From assembly GCA_049416425.1 (NCBI GenBank), contig JBMSHD010000085.1:1-10259 (forward strand): a DNA stretch of 10,259 nt. Reading direction: 5' to 3'. The notes under the pieces were generated by a model, which was not told the origin of the DNA, made no database searches, and saw nothing but the letters and a program-made list of their open reading frames with translations. The DNA comes from JBMSHD01 sp049416425 (GTDB lineage Bacteria > Pseudomonadota > Gammaproteobacteria > Francisellales > Francisellaceae). Shown here in pieces: positions 1 through 6,579 of this stretch. Position 1 is the first letter of the stretch, and each line of letters begins with the position of its first letter. The position numbers and the translations under genes are program-made.

Positions 1-37
1 GTGACAAAACGCTCGAGAAAGTAATAAATGCTAAATT

Positions 38-1651
38 TTAATAAGACAGCCCTGCGTTTGAGACATCAGGATATTGACAGCTGCCATCGGAGTCTCTGGC
101 ATAGCTGAATTTTTTAGTGATATCATCATTGTCATCAATCGACTCAACGACATTACCGTAATCATCGTAACTGACCTCTGCTTTTTGCTCGAACTGTCGC
201 CCATTAACGGTCACTCTATCGTATTTCACCTTTGCCTCAGCATAAGAAACGGAAGCCGGCGTCACATTATCTGTAAAACTGGTCGAAAGCTGATTCATGG
301 TGTTGTTAGTTGCCACCGTATAGCTCGGCGTCAAGGAATCATCATAACCATAGGCTATTTCATTCGTCTGATCCCCCTTTGTGATGACGCTGTTTAGCTT
401 TCTTTGCAGATGATCGTAATAATCTGTCTTTGTTGATATTGGCGAGGTGATATCATCGGATGAATACAAGGCTGTGCTGACATTATAGCTAAATCCTGTA
501 TGGTTCGTCTCGGCAAATATATTGGAACTGTCACTGGCGCTTGTCGTTATTTGCGTCAATGGATAGCCGGTATAATTGTTTCCTGTAAAGCTTTTCATAT
601 CATCATTGACGGCATTGGGACAGGTGTTGCTAAGATAATAACTGCTGCTCTCGGTTTCACCATAGGTATAAAAAGTCTGTGTATACTTTGATTTTGTTGC
701 ATCCTGATAAGCACAGACACTGGTTACAACCGGAAGATCAAAGGTTGTGCTTCCTGTCGAGGCGACAATATCGCCATAACTGTAGAGCGTCGAGCTTATA
801 ACGCTTCCCTGATGAGGATCGAAGAGATCAACCTCTTTTAATAGATCATCAGCCAGCTCTCCTGCCGGATTGCCGCTGGAGTAATAACTATATAAATTTA
901 CCTTTTCAGCATCACCAGAGCTATCCTGTGAAACGATACTCGTCAGCTCATCATCACTCAGCGATAGGGCATTGATATTGCCACTGCTACTGGTAATACT
1001 ATAACCTGATCCCGAGACCGCAACGACAATGCTGTCACCATAATTATTGGTAATCGTTTGCAGCTGCCCCGAGCTGTCATACTGGAAATTTAAAACCAGA
1101 CCAGAAGCATAACTGATCTGACTCAAAAGCAGATATTTGGCATTACCGCTTTGTGCCTGAAAACGTTCTGTACGACCATCATTATAAATCGCATAAACGA
1201 CACTCGGATCAGATGCCAAAGAACCCAGAATTTTTCGATCATGTATGGAAGTAAAGGCAAAATTAAGCAAATACATGCCGGTTGTTGCATCTTTCTGTGA
1301 CGAGCTGACATAATAGGCCGAACCATCACTATCATAAAACGTGTTATCCATAAAATAGGGCAGATCATACTGCCAGTGTTTACCCACTCGATACGGCGCA
1401 TCATCGGCTAATACCGACGATGTATAGAGCAAGGACAAGGCATAATCATCCTCAAAATGATGATTGGACAGGCTGCCAACCACTTGTGAATAGCCGAGCT
1501 CACCGGTTCGCTCATCCACACCGGAGGTGCTGCCGTATAAAGATGCGGCGGTCTGTCCGGCGCTGCTATCGATGGCATAGGACTGTACAGACAACAGCAT
1601 GATTGAAGCAAGCATTGTTCGCACAATGATTTTTTTTGAAAAAATAGGCAT
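38..1651 (-). CDS. RHS3: exported N-terminal RHS/YD-repeat module
   Basis: Secreted RHS-family protein of 537 aa that lacks the usual end of the RHS core. The frame can be opened further upstream to a TTG at 1714, but the ATG at 1651 is the better start: it places a typical Sec signal peptide at the very N-terminus (basic MPIFSKKIIVR, a hydrophobic run, then cleavage near SYA-IDSS at residue 26). No strong Shine-Dalgarno is visible before it. The first part (DERTGELGYSQ, then an FEDDYALSLLY-type strand) resembles the N-terminal segment preceding RHS repeats. Later parts show YD-like repeats (NFQYDSSGQLQTITNNYGD, YDHLQRKLN, SYDDYGNVVESIDDND). There is no DPxG core terminus and no tip domain; it stops after FSYARDSDGSCQYPDVSNAG. 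RHS1 begins where this type of protein would continue, so I infer a split system in which core and tip are encoded by a separate gene, here possibly left of the window. Truncation by a stop is the alternative. Confidence 0.82.
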   Translation of the reverse strand: MPIFSKKIIVRTMLASIMLLSVQSYAIDSSAGQTAASLYGSTSGVDERTGELGYSQVVGSLSNHHFEDDYALSLLYTSSVLADDAPYRVGKHWQYDLPYFMDNTFYDSDGSAYYVSSSQKDATTGMYLLNFAFTSIHDRKILGSLASDPSVVYAIYNDGRTERFQAQSGNAKYLLLSQISYASGLVLNFQYDSSGQLQTITNNYGDSIVVAVSGSGYSITSSSGNINALSLSDDELTSIVSQDSSGDAEKVNLYSYYSSGNPAGELADDLLKEVDLFDPHQGSVISSTLYSYGDIVASTGSTTFDLPVVTSVCAYQDATKSKYTQTFYTYGETESSSYYLSNTCPNAVNDDMKSFTGNNYTGYPLTQITTSASDSSNIFAETNHTGFSYNVSTALYSSDDITSPISTKTDYYDHLQRKLNSVITKGDQTNEIAYGYDDSLTPSYTVATNNTMNQLSTSFTDNVTPASVSYAEAKVKYDRVTVNGRQFEQKAEVSYDDYGNVVESIDDNDDITKKFSYARDSDGSCQYPDVSNAGLSY

Positions 1652-1694
1652 GGTTTTGATCACTTTTTTAATAAATAACAGCCGATAGCTTATG

Positions 1695-1732
1695 AAAAAG
1701 TGCGCTGAAAACAAAATATCCTGCGCTTTTTT
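1695..1732 (-). terminator. Possible terminator hairpin between RHS2 and RHS3
   Basis: In the 100-nt gap after RHS2, the minus strand reads AAAAAAGCGC, a loop of about 17 nt, then GCGCACTTTTT. The A-run can pair with the T-run and CGC with GCG, leaving a 2-nt bulge, so a hairpin followed by T residues can form. It is nearly symmetrical and could act on either strand. The stem is short and the loop large, so this is a weak candidate. It is the only visible signal that could separate RHS3 from the upstream operon. Confidence 0.3.
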
Positions 1733-1751
1733 AAGTTATCACTACTCAAAA

Positions 1752-3005
1752 TCAGTGCTGATAATCTGGAAAATAGCGCTCATAAAAAATCACACGAGAA
1801 CTGTTCGTCGAACCAAAGGCAAAGCGCTGACGCCAACTCAGATTGTCGATCATCACCGTCTTGTCTGTCAACCTGTTGGTTTGTTTTAAAAAGGCGTATT
1901 TTCCACCCATATCCTTAAAGCGGACTCCCGCGTCCTTAATATCAACGCCATTAAAAATATTAGCTTGATCAATATCAAGTCCATATCTACTCAGAAGAGT
2001 TCTAATCGATTGTTTATCCCAGCGTCCGGCTGTCATAATACCTATAGTGGCACCTTCATTGTTCGCCTCCTGGAGGTCCTGGATCAATTTCTCATTCACA
2101 GACACATTCAGAGATTCGCCGAATGTAGCTGTTCCTATTTGAGATTGCCATCTAATTTTAGTTAATTGAGGCTGACTACTCTCATACTCACCGCCTGTTA
2201 TGGAAATCAACGTTTCATCAAGATCAAGCCAGATCTCATGATCACCACCCAACTGATTTAAGGCTAAACCAGGACTGGCAAGACGTGTTGCAAAATGCGA
2301 GACGATCCCGCTGCCCATCACCATTTCTCCATCATTGAGATAGCCATAGAGTGGGCTTGAGGTTACATTATGTGGCAGCAGCCCTGTGCTTGCGGCGATA
2401 TCCTCTCCACCCATAACCACATTTGCAGCAGCCTCCAGCGCAATTGGCAGGTTTGCACTGGCGACAGCTAATGCCGCCATACCACTTGATATCATCAAAC
2501 CATCCAAAGCAAAGGTCGCCGCTTTTGGTATTGAGGGAAGGGAAAAATGCCCGCTTGGATCACTGAAATTCATCGGATTTGCCAGCGCATAACCAAAGGC
2601 ATTGCACGTCAGATTGCTGTCAAATGCATCCATGTTATCGGCCTGCATAAAATGACCTGTCATCGGATCGTAGGCTCTATAGCCATTCCCAAACGCCAAC
2701 ATTGAATTAGCACTATCCCAGTATTGTCCCGCATAGGAAAAAGCATTTTTGGCAATATTAGCGGCATCTCGCCGTTCGTCACTGTCATAACAAACATCGT
2801 GGGCTTTATGGTGAAGATGCATAAAATTCGACGGCCAGCCATAAACACTGTATTGACAAAACCCTGTCAATTGATGCTGATTATCCATGCCCATAATCAC
2901 ATTGCCCACGGCATCCTCATATAAATAGGTTGTCGCCGATGCAGCGCTGTAGTTTATACAGACGATACAGATCACAATCAATAATAAGCATCTCAATTGA
3001 GTCAT
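1752..3005 (-). CDS. RHS2: short secreted RHS cassette with HAD-like tip
   Basis: RHS C-terminal cassette of 417 aa. The frame extends up to an ATG at 3080 inside the preceding gene, but the ATG at 3005 is preferred: it lies 7 nt after the stop of protein C and starts directly with a signal peptide (MTQLRCLLLIV, hydrophobic core, cleavage near SAASA-TTYLY at residue 24). Only about 125 residues of RHS follow, from LYEDAVGNVI to the core-ending motif (NGYRAYDPMTGHF, then NPMNFSDPSGH at about 143-153); the long YD-repeat shell is missing. A hydrophobic, alanine-rich segment (about 160-200) leads to a C-terminal domain with HAD-superfamily signatures: DLDET at about 261-265 (motif I, DxDxT), IGIMTAGRW near 322 (motif II Thr), lysines near 369 (motif III) and VMIDN at about 384-388 (motif IV, DN instead of DD). 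The tip is therefore probably a phosphatase-like enzyme; substrate and toxicity are unknown. No obvious immunity gene follows. Confidence 0.85.
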   Translation of the reverse strand: MTQLRCLLLIVICIVCINYSAASATTYLYEDAVGNVIMGMDNQHQLTGFCQYSVYGWPSNFMHLHHKAHDVCYDSDERRDAANIAKNAFSYAGQYWDSANSMLAFGNGYRAYDPMTGHFMQADNMDAFDSNLTCNAFGYALANPMNFSDPSGHFSLPSIPKAATFALDGLMISSGMAALAVASANLPIALEAAANVVMGGEDIAASTGLLPHNVTSSPLYGYLNDGEMVMGSGIVSHFATRLASPGLALNQLGGDHEIWLDLDETLISITGGEYESSQPQLTKIRWQSQIGTATFGESLNVSVNEKLIQDLQEANNEGATIGIMTAGRWDKQSIRTLLSRYGLDIDQANIFNGVDIKDAGVRFKDMGGKYAFLKQTNRLTDKTVMIDNLSWRQRFAFGSTNSSRVIFYERYFPDYQH

Positions 3006-3012
3006 CCAAGTA

Positions 3013-4365
3013 TCAGGCCTGACAGTCATATTGATTTTCTGAAGCACAGTTATTAAAAACAGGTTGAAACGTAATGGCATTGTCTATTTCCTCTAGCGTA
3101 GGCATAAAATAATAATCACGGTAATAGATCGGAACATAGACCTTTGATGTATTACCCGTGCTATCGGTAACATCAACAAGCAGCTCCGCGGCGATGGGTA
3201 TCTGTGATTTCTCCAGATCCACTCCGGCTGTTGCCAGATAAAAATACCCTTCTTCCGCCTTGTCATGTGTTGCGATGATCGAGATGTTATGACAGGTGTC
3301 ATTATAGCAGCCACGTTCGATATAGCTGGCATCATAGACACCATAATAGGGTGCATAGCTCTGCGTCTTTGTGCCACCATCGGTTAGATAAGAGACAAAA
3401 CTCACCATTTCCACATAATCATCATTCGAGTCTGGTGTGATGGAAAACGCCGAGTCACTCACCGAAAACAGTGAAATAGACGCCACCCCACAGTTTGCAA
3501 AATTATCATCAGGATCGGTGGGATCACAATCGGTCTCATCGATATCAAACGACCTGAACAACCATAAGTCTGACAATGCCACGCCTTCATCCTCTGTCTC
3601 ATTGATTATCTTAATATTCTCAAGAGCACCGCTCAGTGATGTATTTTTAGCCGCTAGCGAGAATGTCGGTGAAATATTGATATCCTGAAGATTTGGCTCT
3701 TCTTTGAGTCTGGCTTGAAATTCGGCAACCCTATCGTGTGAGAAGCTATAGTCTAGCATCGTATCATCTCCAGAAGTATTGCCATCGGTTGGAACCGAAT
3801 AAGAATATGACGATGTGCTGGCCAGCGAGCCATCAAAAGGATAACCGGATGCGACATAGGCTATTTCAATATCATTCTGTGAATATTTGGTCGGTGGCGC
3901 CAGCAGAATCGTTATCGGTGTCGAGCTGGCCAGAATCATGCCATCATCGTCTTCATAATTGATCGTCATCTGTGCCGTTGCCCCCAAAGCGTAATGATTA
4001 TCAGGATTGAAGATACTAAGAAAGAGAACAGGATCCGCAGAGGATGATGAATAAAAACCATGACTATACTCTCCACATTTATCAACATTAACCTCGTAAT
4101 TGCAGGGATTATAGGCATAACCCGTCGCGGCGAAGCTTGCCATTGCCGGCACAAAAACCACACGGCTATCAGACAGTGATATCGTATCACGGCTGATTTG
4201 ATTATTGATATCATTTTGACCCGTATCTGCTGAATAGATAGCCAGTTGAGGCTGATCATACTTTGGCGCAAAAGGATAAGACACACTGACCGAAAGCCGA
4301 GTCGTATCAAGATCCGATATAGACTGGCCATTTTTTTCAACATTCCTGGGTGCCTCGGGCCTCAT
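3013..4365 (-). CDS. Protein C, 3' part (after element insertion)
   Basis: C-terminal 443 or so residues of an exported protein paralogous to protein B. The ATG at 4365 lies inside the inserted element and adds seven element-derived residues (MRPEAPR) before native sequence resumes at NVEKNG, matching ITVYKNG of B. No Shine-Dalgarno precedes this ATG and the product would lack a signal peptide, so a functional start here is doubtful. Shared landmarks with B are AATGYAYNP (B: AATGYAYSP), an FNPDxxxxLGA segment (B: YNPDARLSLGA), and a Cys pair in GCYNDTCHN (B: GCYGEHCRN) followed by a region like FYLxTxG and VxDSxGN. The long GVKG-x-QEGGGHTG segment of A and B is absent, so C is the most diverged member. 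The reading frame is undamaged to its stop, 7 nt before RHS2. The function is unknown; the sequence suggests a beta-rich, Asp/Ser-rich extracytoplasmic protein. Confidence 0.7.
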   Translation of the reverse strand: MRPEAPRNVEKNGQSISDLDTTRLSVSVSYPFAPKYDQPQLAIYSADTGQNDINNQISRDTISLSDSRVVFVPAMASFAATGYAYNPCNYEVNVDKCGEYSHGFYSSSSADPVLFLSIFNPDNHYALGATAQMTINYEDDDGMILASSTPITILLAPPTKYSQNDIEIAYVASGYPFDGSLASTSSYSYSVPTDGNTSGDDTMLDYSFSHDRVAEFQARLKEEPNLQDINISPTFSLAAKNTSLSGALENIKIINETEDEGVALSDLWLFRSFDIDETDCDPTDPDDNFANCGVASISLFSVSDSAFSITPDSNDDYVEMVSFVSYLTDGGTKTQSYAPYYGVYDASYIERGCYNDTCHNISIIATHDKAEEGYFYLATAGVDLEKSQIPIAAELLVDVTDSTGNTSKVYVPIYYRDYYFMPTLEEIDNAITFQPVFNNCASENQYDCQA

Positions 4366-4369
4366 AATA

Positions 4370-4395
4370 GATTTTGTATATCCATATACAAAATC
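4370..4395. repeat. Perfect 12-bp palindrome near element end (copy 1)
   Basis: GATTTTGTATAT and its exact reverse complement are separated by two bases. It is AT-rich and lies about 23 nt inside the element edge. It is identical in the second copy. A subterminal imperfect or perfect hairpin of this sort is typical of elements moved as single strands (IS200/IS605-type), though it could also be a transcription or replication signal. Confidence 0.8.
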
Positions 4396-4402
4396 GAATC
4401 GG

Positions 4403-4637
4403 CTATCCTCGGCGGCATAAATTTTGCCCGGGACGTCCGCCTCGCCAGCATACCTTCACAAATTCACTGCGTTCATTCCGAGCAGGCAACTGTCTCCGAT
4501 TCTACTCTACGCCTTGGGTACAAGCTGTTTCACAGACTTCGCTCTGGCGCCTACGGCACGTCGCTTGCTGTTTACAGCGCAAGACTACCCGGGTCTACTC
4601 GACCTCGCGTTCCGCTCTCCATGTCTCGCAGCGACCG
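4403..4637 (-). ncRNA. Candidate structured RNA (HEARO/omega-RNA-like?)
   Basis: The GC-rich part of the inserted element, read on the minus strand in the sense of the host gene, can form several nested stems, including hairpins with UAAA and GAA loops and a CCCGGG-containing stem. Size (about 235 nt), position inside a coding region without target duplication, and a separate palindrome at the 3' end resemble HEARO-type RNAs, the guide RNAs linked to IscB/IsrB nucleases of IS200/IS605-like transposons. I cannot confirm this by memory of the consensus; no nuclease gene is in the window. Alternatives are a degenerate group I or II intron or another repeat family. I see no convincing group II domain V and no certain group I core. 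Confidence 0.38.
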
Positions 4638-4806
4638 AAAAAGGCCATTGATCCTCACCATTGACAAATAACATAGGGTGATCATCATTCGGCATGCTCC
4701 ACACCGTCGATGAAATATTCGCCGCTGATTTCACGGTTATCGTATACGTATCACTAGCCCATCCCCATAAAGGACATAGCAATAGCAAAAAAATTGAAAG
4801 CTTCAT
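4585..4806 (-). pseudogene. Protein C, 5' part cut off by the element
   Basis: The first about 56 codons of protein C. It begins with a signal peptide (MKLSIFLLLLCPLWGWA, cleavage before SDTYTI) and continues parallel to protein B: MPNDDHPMLFVNGEDQWPF against APNDDYPMLYSNGKDQWPF. Directly after WPF the sequence changes to about 18 element-encoded residues and ends at a TAG. The native continuation is found 291 nt further on, in the same reading frame. The start lies 47 nt after protein B's stop in an A-rich leader with no clear Shine-Dalgarno. As it stands only a short exported peptide would be made. If the element is removed from the transcript or the DNA, a protein of about 500 aa close in size to B (568 aa) results. 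Confidence 0.75.
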
Positions 4807-4853
4807 GTTGGTTTTTATTTATTTTAATCTACTCAGACTTCAACCATCGGTTC

Positions 4854-6560
4854 TTAGTTAATAATCGGCGAAAAACTCAGATCATTCGTCGTCGTAAACT
4901 GATAGTTTCCAGAGCTTAGATCCAAGGTGATATTAACGGGAATATCGCCTTGATTCCCCATGGAATCAACCACCGAGACCATTAATGTCAACACGATATT
5001 GCTGCTGCTTTTATCCGTTGAATTATTGCCACCGGTTTCTAGATAAAACGCCCCTGAGGCCTCTTTAGCCTTATCAGCGACAATTCCGATATTACGACAG
5101 TGCTCACCGTAGCAACCGACGTTATAATTATTCATTCCATTGGTTGCATATAAGGCTTCAATATAATCGCCGCCATCGTCTTTATAAATCGAAGCGCTTT
5201 GCGGCAACGGCAACGCCTTACCATTACTATATGCCGAGGTCGCACACATAGTGGCTCCGGTTTCTTTCCATTGTCCGTCTTCTGCCTGTTTAAGCTTATA
5301 CACCTCATAACCGGCACCGGAATAATGAGCAAATGTCAGCACTTCGTTATCCTCAAAGCTAAACGAACCATTCTCAGGTTCGCAGGAATACGCGATCCCA
5401 TCATAGGAGAAATTTATTTGTGTCAATGTATTCACGGCACTTGGCAACAGAAGATCAAGGGTTTTTGTGCCCGTATGACCACCGCCTTCTTGCATGCCTT
5501 TCACCCCCACATCAAAGGGCTGGCTGTAATTGTAGCCGGCTGAATCTGTAAAGCTTAGCCCCATCAGCACAAGCTCTCGATGCCCATCATTATATAAGGT
5601 CAAGGGTATGGTTTTATCATCAGATGAGATGCTGCCATCCGGTACAATAACGGCGCTGCTATCTTCAAACAGCTGATAGGGCTGCTCGATATTGCCAAGA
5701 ACATGAAGATCATTTCCACTGCTGCAATAGCCGCCATAATTATCACAACTTATGGCGGAAAATGTCTTGCTGATATCAAAAGTCATCCTCTTATCCGCTA
5801 CCGGATCGATGCTGAATTTCGTGATCAGATCATGAGGATAATCGCTCATAAACTGATTCCCATCAAACGGTGAGCTTAACCCACTATTGCTAAATTTCAT
5901 TAAATCCGACGCCTTCTCGGTGGCAAGATCCAACGGGTTTTGCAACGAAATGCTGAGCTCATTACTGGTGATACTCGTCGCACTTCCAGGCGGCGTATAA
6001 TCGACACTAAACCACATCTGAGCACCGAGGCTGAGCCTGGCATCCGGGTTATAAGCATTAATATAAATCAACTCGCCTGATCCAGTTGTCTGTTTTGGTG
6101 GGCTTGAATTCAGCGACAGGCTGTTATACGGTGAATAAGCATAACCGGTAGCAGCCGTGGTCGCCAGCGATACAACATAATCATCGCTGTTCAGATCACC
6201 CGCTTCAATCAGCTGATCATCGGTCTCAAGCTGTTGCCCAATTCCATCATCGTAATCAGACGCAATCGGCTGATCGAATAGATCATAAAGCCCGTTGAGG
6301 TTGTAGTAAAAATTCAATGTAAAGTCATTGATATCGAGCTGGCTGCTATCCAATGCCACCCCATTTTTATAGACCGTGATCAAAAACGGCCACTGATCTT
6401 TGCCATTGCTATAGAGCATGGGATAGTCATCATTAGGGGCTGAGAAAAGAGCCGATGAGATTCCGGAGGCCGCCTCTACCATCACGCTATAGCTGTCAGC
6501 CGCCCAAGCGCTTAATGGAATGAATAAGACCAGTGATAGAAAATAGCGTAGTGTTTTCAT
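4854..6560 (-). CDS. Protein B: intact exported protein of unknown family
   Basis: Intact 568-aa member of the three-paralog family; I do not recognise its family. It starts with a Sec signal peptide (MKTLRYFLSLVLFIPLSAWA, cleavage before ADSYSV). The start is supported by AAAGG about 11 nt upstream and by a 19-nt gap after RHS1. The mature protein is rich in Asp, Ser, Asn and Tyr and looks beta-rich. Landmarks: NDDYPMLYSNGKDQWPF (about 43-59), AATGYAYSP (about 136), YNPDARLSLGA (about 170-180), a Cys pair in SCDNYGGYC (271-279), GVKGMQEGGGHTG (352-364, shared almost exactly with protein A), FSYDGIAYSC (384-393), GCYGEHCRN (482-490, shared with A and C) and VVDSMGNQGDIPV near the end. No catalytic motif is evident. 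Given its position between RHS genes and its export, I infer a role as a surface or periplasmic partner of the RHS proteins. A carrier, adhesin or protective partner are all possible. Confidence 0.85.
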   Translation of the reverse strand: MKTLRYFLSLVLFIPLSAWAADSYSVMVEAASGISSALFSAPNDDYPMLYSNGKDQWPFLITVYKNGVALDSSQLDINDFTLNFYYNLNGLYDLFDQPIASDYDDGIGQQLETDDQLIEAGDLNSDDYVVSLATTAATGYAYSPYNSLSLNSSPPKQTTGSGELIYINAYNPDARLSLGAQMWFSVDYTPPGSATSITSNELSISLQNPLDLATEKASDLMKFSNSGLSSPFDGNQFMSDYPHDLITKFSIDPVADKRMTFDISKTFSAISCDNYGGYCSSGNDLHVLGNIEQPYQLFEDSSAVIVPDGSISSDDKTIPLTLYNDGHRELVLMGLSFTDSAGYNYSQPFDVGVKGMQEGGGHTGTKTLDLLLPSAVNTLTQINFSYDGIAYSCEPENGSFSFEDNEVLTFAHYSGAGYEVYKLKQAEDGQWKETGATMCATSAYSNGKALPLPQSASIYKDDGGDYIEALYATNGMNNYNVGCYGEHCRNIGIVADKAKEASGAFYLETGGNNSTDKSSSNIVLTLMVSVVDSMGNQGDIPVNITLDLSSGNYQFTTTNDLSFSPIIN

Positions 6561-6579
6561 GGTTTGGTTTTACCTTTAT

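Larger units (their letters stand above)
4347..4637 (-). mobile_element. ~291-bp structured non-coding insertion element, complete copy
   Basis: Boundaries were set by comparing protein C with its uninterrupted paralog B: similarity ends after WPF (T-run at 4638-4642) and resumes at NVEKNG, and the left edge matches the start of identity with the second copy at 10209. The exact edge is uncertain by a few nt. No target-site duplication is seen. GC is about 54% by my count, higher than the neighbouring genes. The minus strand contains three in-frame stops relative to the host gene. Potential stems: 4370-4395 (perfect 12-bp palindrome), GGCGG/CCGCC at 4411-4415 with 4437-4441, GAATCGG/CCGATTC at 4396-4402 with 4496-4502, AAG-CTGT/ACAG-CTT at 4522-4539, GCTG-TTTA-CAGC at 4567-4578, and ACCCGGGT at 4587-4594. 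There is no transposase and no terminal inverted repeat. It is probably a non-autonomous element spread in trans. Confidence 0.72.

Noticed and set aside
74..397. Plus-strand open frames opposite RHS3 and other genes
   Set aside because: They are shadows of the well-supported minus-strand genes, with no domains or ribosome-binding sites.
1652..1714. Upstream extension of RHS3 to a TTG start at 1714
   Set aside because: It uses a rare start codon, would overlap the possible terminator, and would bury the signal peptide 21 residues inside the protein.
3006..3080. Upstream extension of RHS2 to the ATG at 3080
   Set aside because: It overlaps protein C's coding end by 68 nt and puts the signal peptide 25 residues in; the ATG at 3005 fits better.
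4347..4637. Element as an ordinary group II intron
   Set aside because: No GUGYG-type 5' end and no recognisable domain V hairpin could be found; it is also too short for a complete one.
4347..4637. Element as a classical MITE with terminal inverted repeats
   Set aside because: The two edges (CGGTC... and ...CACCCA on the minus strand) are not complementary and no target duplication is seen.
4246..4671. Three overlapping plus-strand open frames (up to 141 codons) across the inserted element
   Set aside because: They run antisense through the structured, GC-rich element, have no Shine-Dalgarno or recognisable domain, and extend into the antisense of protein C. Openness in all three frames reflects base composition rather than coding.
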